A DNA stretch of 5,851 nucleotides, taken from contig JAJXXB010000180.1 in the NCBI GenBank assembly GCA_021781315.1, forward strand, positions 1 to 5,851, written 5' to 3'. The position numbers and the translations under genes were made by a program. The DNA is from Actinomycetes bacterium (GTDB lineage: Bacteria; Actinomycetota; Acidimicrobiia; Acidimicrobiales; RAAP-2). The notes beneath the pieces are model-generated. The model saw nothing but the letters and a program-made list of their open reading frames with translations. It made no database searches and had not been told where the DNA came from. Shown in pieces: positions 1-5,302 of the stretch (its first letter is position 1; each line of letters begins with the position of its first letter).

Positions 1-23
1 CACGGTCCGATCGATCACTTCGG

Positions 24-587
24 ATGGAACTCGTGAGCGACTCCCGGCCCCCTCTCACCACCACGACGAGCATCCTGCCCGCGATGATCGTGATCGGCGT
101 GGCCGTTGCCACCCTGGGGATCTTCCTCGTGATCAACCTCGCGACCAGTCAGAAGGTCACCTCGACCACGACGCCGGTGGCCATCGTGGGCGGGCTCGAC
201 CTCGATCCTGCCAACTACGCGTTGCGCGCCTGCGCTCAGGCGGGCTCTCCTCCGGGCAACATCGCCGGCGCGCTGGTAGTGCCCGTTCGCACCTCGGCCG
301 CCGGGGCCGCCATCCACGCCAACGGAGGCGCGGGCGACTACGACTGCCTGCGACACCTGGCGAGCACCGCCAGCGCCGGACAGATCCTGGGCTTCTACCG
401 TGCCCGCCTCGAGAGCGAGGGCTGGTCGCTCTTCTCGAGCGGCTCGCCGCACGCGATCGCCCAGCTGCTCTTTCAGAAGGCCGGCAGCGACACCTTCTAC
501 TGGGTGGTCGGGGTCACCATCAACTCCCGCACGGCCACCACGACGTCCTGGACGTTCCGGATCTACCAGAACTCGTCGATGATCTAG
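24..587 (+). CDS. Membrane-anchored exported protein of unknown function
   Basis: I do not recognise a named family. Seen: a short polar, Thr-rich N-terminus (residues 1-16), one hydrophobic helix (about 17-39, PAMIVIGVAVATLGIFLVI), a Thr/Ser-rich stretch (41-50), then a soluble domain of about 135 residues. That domain has two cysteines (C70, C108) that could form a disulfide. A 'FYRARLESEGW' segment (124-134) resembles helix-plus-GW patterns in small actinobacterial exported proteins, and a strand-rich end (LLFQKAG..TFYWVVGVTI) follows. I infer a single-pass protein with its C-terminus outside the cell. The start is uncertain: ATG at 24 is used here, GTG at 33 is in frame and follows a GGATGGA purine stretch, and the frame is open to the left edge, so the true start could lie outside the window. 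Its stop overlaps the stop of the convergent glycosyltransferase gene. Confidence 0.75.
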   Translation: MELVSDSRPPLTTTTSILPAMIVIGVAVATLGIFLVINLATSQKVTSTTTPVAIVGGLDLDPANYALRACAQAGSPPGNIAGALVVPVRTSAAGAAIHANGGAGDYDCLRHLASTASAGQILGFYRARLESEGWSLFSSGSPHAIAQLLFQKAGSDTFYWVVGVTINSRTATTTSWTFRIYQNSSMI

Positions 588-595
588 ACGAGTTC
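569..595. terminator. Stop-straddling inverted repeat, candidate bidirectional terminator
   Basis: Perfect 9-bp inverted repeat GAACTCGTC (569-577) and GACGAGTTC (587-595) with a 9-nt loop. The loop and the start of the right arm contain the CTAG (584-587) in which the two convergent stop codons overlap. There is no U-tract on either strand, so it is not a textbook intrinsic terminator. Its position between two tail-to-tail genes with no spacer makes termination or mRNA 3'-end protection the best guess. Confidence 0.5.
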
Positions 596-1858
596 GGGCA
601 CCCGTTCGGGTGCGGGCACCGTGACCCGCGACCAGAGCGCGAGGTTCAGTGGGTAGATCAGATAGCCCAGGCGCGTCGCCGACGCGCTGAGGATCATCAC
701 GCCAAAGGCCAGCGCCAACAGCGCGAGCATCTGGGAGAGGTCGATCGGCCAGTGCTCGCGCACGTAGCGAGTGCCGAAGTAACCCATCGCCACGAGGGCG
801 GCCGGGGCCAGAACGTGGCCCAGCGGCGCCCAGAGCGTGGTCAGGATGTGTCCGGGCAGCGGACTCGCGGCCGGCGAGTGCACGCCGGCGAGTCCCAGCG
901 GGAAGGCGAAGACGTTCGAGACGAAGGACCACGGATCCTTCACGACGAAGGGAATCACCGTGACGCCCACGATGGTGGCAACAATCAACGCGATGCGCCG
1001 CGCCGCGCCGCGCCCGTCGCGGGTGCGCGCCACCAGCAGGGCGCCGGCCGCGACCGGCCAGGCGGTGAGCTTCATCGCCGCGGCGAGGCCCAGGCTGACC
1101 CCGGCGACGTAGGTGTTGCGCCGTTGGAGGCCGGCCACCCCCAGGAGGATGAGGGCCAGGATCGGCATGTCGTCACCCCCCGTCGCGAGGAAGAGCGCCC
1201 CCGTCGGCAGGGCGAGGAGCACCTGGGCCACGAGGATCTTCTTCTCGCGCGAGGTGCGCAAGAGCGCCAGGGCGAGCGCGCTGGCGAGGAGGGTCATGAG
1301 CGACATCACGATCCTCGCGTCGGTCAAGCCGGCGCCCTTGTGGGTGGCCGCCGACGGCAGTCCGAACACCCCCATCAGGGGAAAGTACGGAAAGAACGAC
1401 TCGTAGGCGGGCAGGCCCTTCACGGCGTCGACCACGTGGCCGTCGTGCACGTAGGCCCGATAGGGGTCCTGACCGTGGCTGAGGTACCCCGCCGAGCGTT
1501 CGATCACCGAGACCTCGGGCTGGGCGAACGCGGCCCCCGGATCGAGGTGGCGCCAGCGCGCCTCGAGGCCCAGGGGCAGGGCGACAGCTCCGAGTACGAC
1601 GAGCCCCAGCAGCGCGACGCGAACGCGGGTCTCACGCGCGAGGCGACGTCGCGCGACGACGAACGCCCCGACCGCCGCCGCGGCGTAGGCCGGTGCGGAG
1701 AGGTAGCCCCAGTGCCACTGGGCCGGCTCGCGCGAGGTGAGTCCGAGCCCCAGGGCGAAGAGGGTGGAGGCGCCGTAGAGGACGGCGTCGCGCGACAGTC
1801 CCCCCAGAGCGACCCAGCGGGTCACGAGGAGATGTCGCAAGGAATCGAGCCGCCCCAC
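584..1858 (-). CDS. GT87-like (DUF2029) polytopic membrane glycosyltransferase
   Basis: Probable GT-C fold glycosyltransferase. Family members transfer mannose or another sugar from a polyprenyl-phosphate donor on the outer face of the membrane to glycolipid or glycan acceptors. Seen: 424 residues, about ten hydrophobic segments, and a first extracytoplasmic loop with acidic residues E115 and E120 followed by 'YLSHGQDPY' (125-133), the usual 'G.DPY' motif. Further on are 'FFPYFPL' (155-161), 'ATGGDDMP' (225-232) and 'GLAAAMKLTAWP' (257-268), all typical of GT87/DUF2029 proteins. The start is GTG at 1858, 10 nt after the hydrolase stop. No good ribosome binding site is visible, so translation may be coupled to the upstream gene. 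Acceptor and donor are not predictable from the sequence, and other GT-C families (GT39/GT83-like) cannot be fully excluded. The 3' end overlaps the convergent gene by 4 bp. Confidence 0.82.
   Translation of the reverse strand: MGRLDSLRHLLVTRWVALGGLSRDAVLYGASTLFALGLGLTSREPAQWHWGYLSAPAYAAAAVGAFVVARRRLARETRVRVALLGLVVLGAVALPLGLEARWRHLDPGAAFAQPEVSVIERSAGYLSHGQDPYRAYVHDGHVVDAVKGLPAYESFFPYFPLMGVFGLPSAATHKGAGLTDARIVMSLMTLLASALALALLRTSREKKILVAQVLLALPTGALFLATGGDDMPILALILLGVAGLQRRNTYVAGVSLGLAAAMKLTAWPVAAGALLVARTRDGRGAARRIALIVATIVGVTVIPFVVKDPWSFVSNVFAFPLGLAGVHSPAASPLPGHILTTLWAPLGHVLAPAALVAMGYFGTRYVREHWPIDLSQMLALLALAFGVMILSASATRLGYLIYPLNLALWSRVTVPAPERVPELV
598..613. repeat. Second hairpin after the convergent stop codons
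   Basis: Perfect inverted repeat GCACCCG (598-604), TT, CGGGTGC (607-613), beginning 2 nt after the previous dyad and lying inside the last codons of the glycosyltransferase gene. With the 569-595 dyad it forms a tandem hairpin pair in a plus-strand read-through transcript. Part of the symmetry comes from a local repeat CGGGCACC (595-602 and 613-620), which encodes a Val-Pro-rich tail, so it may be a by-product of codon choice. Confidence 0.4.
861..895. repeat. Bulged long inverted repeat inside the glycosyltransferase gene
   Basis: GGACTC (861-866) pairs with GAGTCC (890-895), and GCCGGCG (870-876) pairs with CGCCGGC (883-889). This gives 13 pairs interrupted by a 3-nt bulge (867-869), with a 6-nt loop. 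A 9-nt direct repeat CCGGCGAGT (871-879, 885-893) underlies part of it. It lies in coding sequence for a loop between membrane segments. No function is evident, and GC-rich coding sequence often yields such structures. Confidence 0.35.
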
Positions 1859-1868
1859 CAGGCGAAGT

Positions 1869-2669
1869 CTACAAGTCGGCTTCGGAGGCGACCTCGATGG
1901 CCCGCGGCGCTCGGCGAACGGGGCTCAGGGTCGCAACGGGCAGCTTCTCGAGGAGAAAGCGTCGAATGATCCGATTGGCCAGTCCCGGATGCTCCTTTAA
2001 CACCGCGTGCGAACTCGCGGGCAGCACGGCCAACTGGGCGTCGGCCATCGCCTCGTACATCGCGCAGGTATGAGCGAGGCTCACGACGTCGTCGTCGCCG
2101 GACATCACCAAGACGGGCACTGAGATCGTGGCCAGGTCCGACGTCGTGAGCGTGGGCTCACTCGCGAAGAGCGTGAGGGCCTTCTCCACGACCTCGCGCG
2201 CGTGGGCGACGCCGTCGGGTGAGATCTCGGCGTACTCTCGGGCCCACTGGTCAAACTCGGGACCCTCGAGTGGAAACTCGGGCGCGACCACCAGCCCGTC
2301 GTGGTGGAAGTTCGCCCCCACGAGCACCGCGCGGCGCACGAGATCGGGACGGCGCATCGCGGTCAGCAACGCCACCACTCCCCCGTCGCTGTGACCGATC
2401 AAGTGGCTGGGCGTGCCCAAGTATTCGAGGAAGGCGATCGTCTCCTCGGCCATCTCCTCGTAGTGGAAGGCTCCCGGTCGATCGGGCGTGCGTCCGTGGC
2501 CGCGGCGGTCGAAGGCGGCGAGGGTGAAGTCCTTCGACAGTCGCGACTCGAATCGACGCAGCATGCTCGACGAATCACTCATGCCGCCGTGCAGGAGCGT
2601 CACCAGAGGTCCGTGGCCCTTCGGGCGCCGTACCCACGTCGGGTGTCCGTTGAGAGAGACCATCGCCAC
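1869..2669 (-). CDS. Alpha/beta hydrolase fold protein
   Basis: A soluble alpha/beta hydrolase of 266 residues, the usual size for esterase, lactonase or haloperoxidase-like members. Seen in order: oxyanion-loop 'LLHGG' (25-29), 'DRRGHGRT' (54-61), nucleophile elbow 'GHSDGG' with Ser94, an acid segment 'SGDDDVV' (190-196, probable catalytic Asp194), and 'SSHAVLKEHP' with His221. The triad is therefore complete and the enzyme is probably active. The substrate cannot be predicted. The last 25 or so residues, after 'RRFLLEK', form a basic tail beyond the normal fold. The start is taken as GTG at 2669, because a TANNNT -10 box lies exactly 6 nt upstream (leaderless pattern); ATG at 2663 (M3) is the alternative. 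It is the first gene of a probable two-gene transcript with the glycosyltransferase, but a functional link between them is not evident. Confidence 0.9.
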   Translation of the reverse strand: MAMVSLNGHPTWVRRPKGHGPLVTLLHGGMSDSSSMLRRFESRLSKDFTLAAFDRRGHGRTPDRPGAFHYEEMAEETIAFLEYLGTPSHLIGHSDGGVVALLTAMRRPDLVRRAVLVGANFHHDGLVVAPEFPLEGPEFDQWAREYAEISPDGVAHAREVVEKALTLFASEPTLTTSDLATISVPVLVMSGDDDVVSLAHTCAMYEAMADAQLAVLPASSHAVLKEHPGLANRIIRRFLLEKLPVATLSPVRRAPRAIEVASEADL

Positions 2670-2675
2670 GATCGC

Positions 2676-2681
2676 ATGCTA
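2676..2681 (-). promoter_or_regulatory. -10 box of the hydrolase-glycosyltransferase unit, leaderless
   Basis: Read on the minus strand this is TAGCAT, a TANNNT -10 box, followed by 6 nt and then the GTG at 2669. That spacing puts the predicted transcription start on the first base of the start codon. No ribosome binding site precedes the GTG, which is consistent with a leaderless mRNA. The -35 position (around 2699-2704) shows no clear TTGAC-like element. Confidence 0.55.
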
Positions 2682-2703
2682 GGGGCCGCCGTAGAGTGGC
2701 CCC
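2682..2703. repeat. Inverted repeat in the divergent spacer, possible operator
   Basis: GGGGCC (2682-2687) and GGCCCC (2698-2703) form a perfect 6-bp inverted repeat with a 10-nt spacer. It directly flanks the TAGAGT box and abuts the acuI-like ATG. One half-site lies between the two divergent -10 boxes, so a dimeric regulator bound here would cover both promoters. The arms are short and GC-only, so chance occurrence is quite possible. Confidence 0.3.
2692..2697 (+). promoter_or_regulatory. -10 box of the acuI-like gene, leaderless
   Basis: TAGAGT, a TANNNT -10 box, is followed by 6 nt (GGCCCC) and the ATG at 2704, placing +1 on the initiator A. No Shine-Dalgarno sequence is present. The -35 position would fall around 2669-2674, inside or next to the divergent start codon, and has no obvious consensus. 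The 10 bp between this box and the opposing one means the two promoters occupy the same DNA. Confidence 0.6.
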
Positions 2704-3690
2704 ATGCGCGCCTTCCAGATCTCCGCCTCCGACGACGTCCTCACGACCGCGGTCGTCGAGGTCACTCCTCGTGCGAAGGACCCCGGTGACATCCTGGTGC
2801 GCGTCGACTACAGCGGCGTGAACTACAAGGACGCGATGGTCGTCGACCCTCGCTTGCGGGTGCGACGCTCACCCGAACTGGTCGGCGGCGTGGACGCGGC
2901 CGGTGAAATCGTCGAGTCATCGGATCTCTCGTTGGCGGTCGGCGCGCGAGTCGCCGTGCACGGCGGCGACCTGGGCGTCGCGCGCGACGGCGGATTCGCC
3001 GAGTACGTCTACGCCCCCGTGCGTTACGTGAGTCTTCTGCCCGAGGAGATCTCGACGCGCGACGCCATGATCGTGGGAACCGCCGGACTCTCGGCCATGC
3101 GGAGCATCCTGGCCCTCGAAGACCACGGTCTCGGCGACGGCGAGGTACTGGTCACCGGCGCGACGGGCGGCGTCGGCTCCATGGCGGTCGCCATGCTCGC
3201 GGCGCGCGGCTACCGCGTCGTTGCCTCCACCGGCTCGGCGGAGTCGATCGGATGGCTCGAGGGCCTCGGGGCGAGTCGCGTCATCGGACGTGAGGAGATC
3301 GCCGACAAGCCCGATCGGGTTCTCGCCAGCGAGCGCTGGGCCGGCGCGGTCGACTGCGTCGGCGGTGACACGCTCGCCCAGATCCTGCGCTCCCTGCGCT
3401 ACGGAGCGGCGGTCGCGGCGAGCGGACTGGTCGCCGGGGCGGACCTGGTGACGACGGTCTATCCCTTCATCACCCGTGCGGTCGCCCTCGTGGGCGTGGA
3501 CGTCGTCGAGATGGACGCGCGTTCTCGTGCGCGGACCTGGGAGGCGGTGGCGACGCTCGCCGCGCGACTCGACCTCACCTCCCTCGTCGATCGCGAGGTG
3601 GGGTTAGAGGGAGTTGGCGACGCGCTCGACGTCATACGCCGCGGCGCCACCCGGGGCCGGATCGTGGTGCGACCGACCCCGGGTGGCTGA
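2704..3690 (+). CDS. acuI: AcuI/YhdH-family NADPH-dependent acryloyl-CoA reductase-like oxidoreductase
   Basis: Zinc-independent medium-chain dehydrogenase/reductase of the YhdH/YhfP/AcuI type. Characterised members reduce acryloyl-CoA to propionyl-CoA with NADPH, detoxifying acrylate-derived intermediates. Seen: GroES-like N-terminus with 'NYKDA' (40-44), 'GGVDAAG' (61-67, where the family usually has PGID.AG), 'GGFAEY' (96-101) and 'AMIVGTAGLSAM' (121-132). Then come the nucleotide-binding 'VTGATGGVG' (150-158), 'VVASTG' (172-177), 'RWAGAVDCVGG' (211-221) and a C-terminal 'YPFITRAVALVGVD', close to the family's PFI.RGV.L.GID signature. The 328-residue length matches E. coli YhdH (324). No zinc-binding cysteine pattern is present. 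The ATG lies 6 nt after a TAGAGT box, suggesting a leaderless mRNA. No propionate or DMSP genes adjoin it, so the physiological enoyl substrate is inferred from family only. An 11-bp inverted repeat lies in its last codons. Confidence 0.9.
   Translation: MRAFQISASDDVLTTAVVEVTPRAKDPGDILVRVDYSGVNYKDAMVVDPRLRVRRSPELVGGVDAAGEIVESSDLSLAVGARVAVHGGDLGVARDGGFAEYVYAPVRYVSLLPEEISTRDAMIVGTAGLSAMRSILALEDHGLGDGEVLVTGATGGVGSMAVAMLAARGYRVVASTGSAESIGWLEGLGASRVIGREEIADKPDRVLASERWAGAVDCVGGDTLAQILRSLRYGAAVAASGLVAGADLVTTVYPFITRAVALVGVDVVEMDARSRARTWEAVATLAARLDLTSLVDREVGLEGVGDALDVIRRGATRGRIVVRPTPGG
3646..3687. terminator. 11-bp inverted repeat at the acuI/permease convergent junction
   Basis: Perfect 11-bp inverted repeat GCCACCCGGGG (3646-3656) and CCCCGGGTGGC (3677-3687) with a 20-nt loop. 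It ends on the base before the TGA of the acuI-like gene and 7 nt before the permease stop codon on the opposite strand. Each arm contains a CCCGGG palindrome. No T-run follows on either strand. With only 4 nt between the convergent genes, this is the best candidate for a shared 3'-end structure. Confidence 0.5.
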
Positions 3691-3694
3691 GGGG

Positions 3695-5182
3695 CTATTC
3701 GTCGGCGACGATCGATCCCACGCGGTCCCCGATACCGGGGTCGCGCGACACCAGGACCACGGAGTAGATGATGGCGAGCACGACCATTCCCAGCGCCAGG
3801 TACGGATACCAGCTGTAGGGCGCGGACTGTCCGGGCTTGGCGAGGTAGTAGAGCGGCACCAGGATCCACACGATGCCAAAGGCCGGCAACACCGCGTGGC
3901 GGAACGGGTTGTAGATGTCGGGGTGGTGCTTCTTGTAGTAGAAGGGCAGCGCCAGATTGCTGAGTCCGTAGACCAGCAACAGCAAGATGGTGCCAAAGGT
4001 CGAGGACTCGACGAACATCGTCAGTGCGCTCATCGATCCTGACGTCGCGTGGCCGCCCATCAAGTGACCGAGACCCCAGAAGCCGATGATGGCCAGTCCC
4101 AGTCCAAGGAAGGTGAACAACGCCGTCACCGGTGTACGACGAGTCGAGTGAACCTTGCCAATCGCCGAAGGCAGCAGTCCCTCACGACCGGCGTTGAAGA
4201 TGAGTCGCGCCTGGGAGTTCGTGCCCGCGATGAGCGCCCCGAGGGTCGAGGTCATGCCCGCGAGGAACGCGAAGAACAGGGCGACCGCGAAGACCTCCTT
4301 GGCCACGGTGAGGAACGGGATCGCGGCGCTGCTCAGAGCGGCGACGTTGCCCTTGAACCCGACCACCGTCGAGTACGCGAAGAAGGTGTAGGCGACGAGC
4401 ATGATCACAATCGAGGTGAACACGGCCTTCGGCACGTTCTTGCGGGGGTTGTCGGTCTCCTCGGCGAGGGCCGCGGAGTTCTCCCATCCGATGAAGAGGT
4501 AGATGGCGAGCGGGAACCCGGCCGCCAGACCCTTAAAGCCTCCCGTGATGTTCTTGGGCTCGAAGGGCTGGAAGTTGATCGAGCCGTGAAACTTGATGAG
4601 CGTCAACACGCTGACGAGCACCATGATCGCGATCTCGAAGGCGAAGAAGAAGCCCGCCAGCTTGGTGGAGATCGAGATGCCACGGATCATCATGAAGGCC
4701 GCGAACGCCAGGAAGATCAGCACCCAGATGATCCACGGCACGCTTTCGAGTCCCTTGACGTTGTAGTTCTGCAGGATCATCTGGAAGAATCCCCCGACGA
4801 TGGCGATCACCGACGCCATGGCGGCGATGTAGCCGGCGCCCGTGAGAATCGCGGTCGTCACGGCCGCTCGCCCACCGAAGGTCTTGCCGATGAAGGAGAT
4901 GAATCCACCCGTGGACGGCAACACCTTGGTGAACTCGGACAGGGTGTTGCCGAGGAACAAGATCGCGACACCGGCCGCGATGATGGTCAACGGTGACGCG
5001 AGTCCGGCCGTGTAGGCGAGATACCCAAAACCAAAGTAGAAGCTCATCGCGGGCCCGATGTTGGCCATCGTCGCCGCAGAGATGTCGAGTAGCCCTAGTA
5101 CACCCTGGCGCAACCGCTGATGTTCGCCCGGCACCACCTCGAGCTTCGCACCGAGCGATTCCGACGTAAATCCGTCCGTCAT
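3695..5182 (-). CDS. APC-superfamily amino acid/polyamine permease
   Basis: A 495-residue integral membrane transporter, the normal length for the family, with about 12 hydrophobic segments. Seen: an unwound TM1 motif region 'DISAATMANIGPAMS' (33-47), a Gly-rich TM3 entrance 'PSTGGFISFIGKTFGG' (89-104), the TM6 hallmark 'GWENSAALAEETDNPRKNVP' (232-251), and the cytoplasmic loop 'NSQARLIFNAGREGLLP' (322-338) followed by 'RRTP' (348-351). These are standard signatures of APC-type proton-coupled importers or exchangers for amino acids or polyamines; which substrate is not readable. The ATG at 5182 is well supported by GGGAGG 6 nt upstream. The gene follows the DUF4232 gene on the same strand after 120 nt that holds a plausible own promoter, so it is probably transcribed on its own. 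It ends 4 nt from the convergent acuI-like gene. Confidence 0.92.
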   Translation of the reverse strand: MTDGFTSESLGAKLEVVPGEHQRLRQGVLGLLDISAATMANIGPAMSFYFGFGYLAYTAGLASPLTIIAAGVAILFLGNTLSEFTKVLPSTGGFISFIGKTFGGRAAVTTAILTGAGYIAAMASVIAIVGGFFQMILQNYNVKGLESVPWIIWVLIFLAFAAFMMIRGISISTKLAGFFFAFEIAIMVLVSVLTLIKFHGSINFQPFEPKNITGGFKGLAAGFPLAIYLFIGWENSAALAEETDNPRKNVPKAVFTSIVIMLVAYTFFAYSTVVGFKGNVAALSSAAIPFLTVAKEVFAVALFFAFLAGMTSTLGALIAGTNSQARLIFNAGREGLLPSAIGKVHSTRRTPVTALFTFLGLGLAIIGFWGLGHLMGGHATSGSMSALTMFVESSTFGTILLLLVYGLSNLALPFYYKKHHPDIYNPFRHAVLPAFGIVWILVPLYYLAKPGQSAPYSWYPYLALGMVVLAIIYSVVLVSRDPGIGDRVGSIVADE

Positions 5183-5188
5183 GTAGTT

Positions 5189-5197
5189 CCTCCCTTT
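5189..5197 (-). promoter_or_regulatory. Strong Shine-Dalgarno sequence of the permease gene
   Basis: The minus strand reads AAAGGGAGG, then 6 nt (AACTAC), then the ATG at 5182. This fixes the permease start and shows that the gene is translated from a leadered mRNA, unlike the two divergent genes at 2669 and 2704. Confidence 0.85.
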
Positions 5198-5200
5198 GCG

Positions 5201-5225
5201 CGCGACACTTCACCGCGACGCGACA
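5201..5225. repeat. Direct repeat CGCGACA in the permease leader
   Basis: CGCGACA occurs at 5201-5207 and 5219-5225, 18 bp start to start, within the inferred permease 5' leader. The spacing is somewhat short of two helical turns. The motif is short and may be chance. Confidence 0.25.
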
Positions 5226-5242
5226 ACTGAATGTCATTAAGG

Positions 5243-5271
5243 AACGTAGTTGATGCGCGCGGCCAAAACAG
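5243..5271 (-). promoter_or_regulatory. Candidate permease promoter
   Basis: The minus-strand TACGTT at 5248-5243 fits TANNNT and lies in the only AT-richer patch of the spacer. A 17-nt spacing puts the -35 at 5271-5266 (CTGTTT), which is a weak match. A start near 5236 would give a 5' leader of about 54 nt carrying the Shine-Dalgarno sequence. The -35 overlaps one arm of a dyad (5263-5292). Confidence 0.45.
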
Positions 5272-5292
5272 GCGTGGTGGAACTGACTTTGG
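5263..5292. repeat. Imperfect dyad between the DUF4232 gene and the permease promoter
   Basis: On the plus strand CCAAA-A-CAG (5263-5271) pairs with CTG-AC-TTTGG (5283-5292): 8 pairs around a small internal mismatch and an 11-nt loop. It begins 11 nt past the DUF4232 stop in the direction of transcription and overlaps the candidate permease -35. It could be a weak terminator for the upstream gene or an operator for the permease; no U-tract follows. Confidence 0.3.
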
Positions 5293-5302
5293 TCCCGAGA
5301 GG

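Noticed and set aside
15..932. 305-codon minus-strand open frame across the first gene
   Set aside because: It overlaps both the exported-protein gene and the end of the glycosyltransferase, is Arg/Gly-rich and without motifs. The plus-strand frame has a proper membrane helix and domain.
752..1969. 405-codon plus-strand open frame opposite the glycosyltransferase
   Set aside because: The translation is low-complexity, dominated by Arg, Gly, Glu and His with no hydrophobic core or motif, as expected of the antisense of a GC-rich gene. The minus-strand protein has clear family motifs.
2301..2789. Plus-strand open frame spanning the divergent promoter region
   Set aside because: It is antisense to the hydrolase and crosses into the acuI-like gene out of frame. 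The protein is basic and motif-free.
3459..3996. Minus-strand open frames crossing the acuI/permease junction
   Set aside because: They are alternative frames of two well-supported genes, with Ser/Arg/Thr-rich translations and no family features.
4049..4996. 315-codon plus-strand open frame opposite the permease
   Set aside because: Composition is almost wholly charged residues (E, D, R, H), the mirror image of hydrophobic codons on the other strand. No recognisable domain is present.
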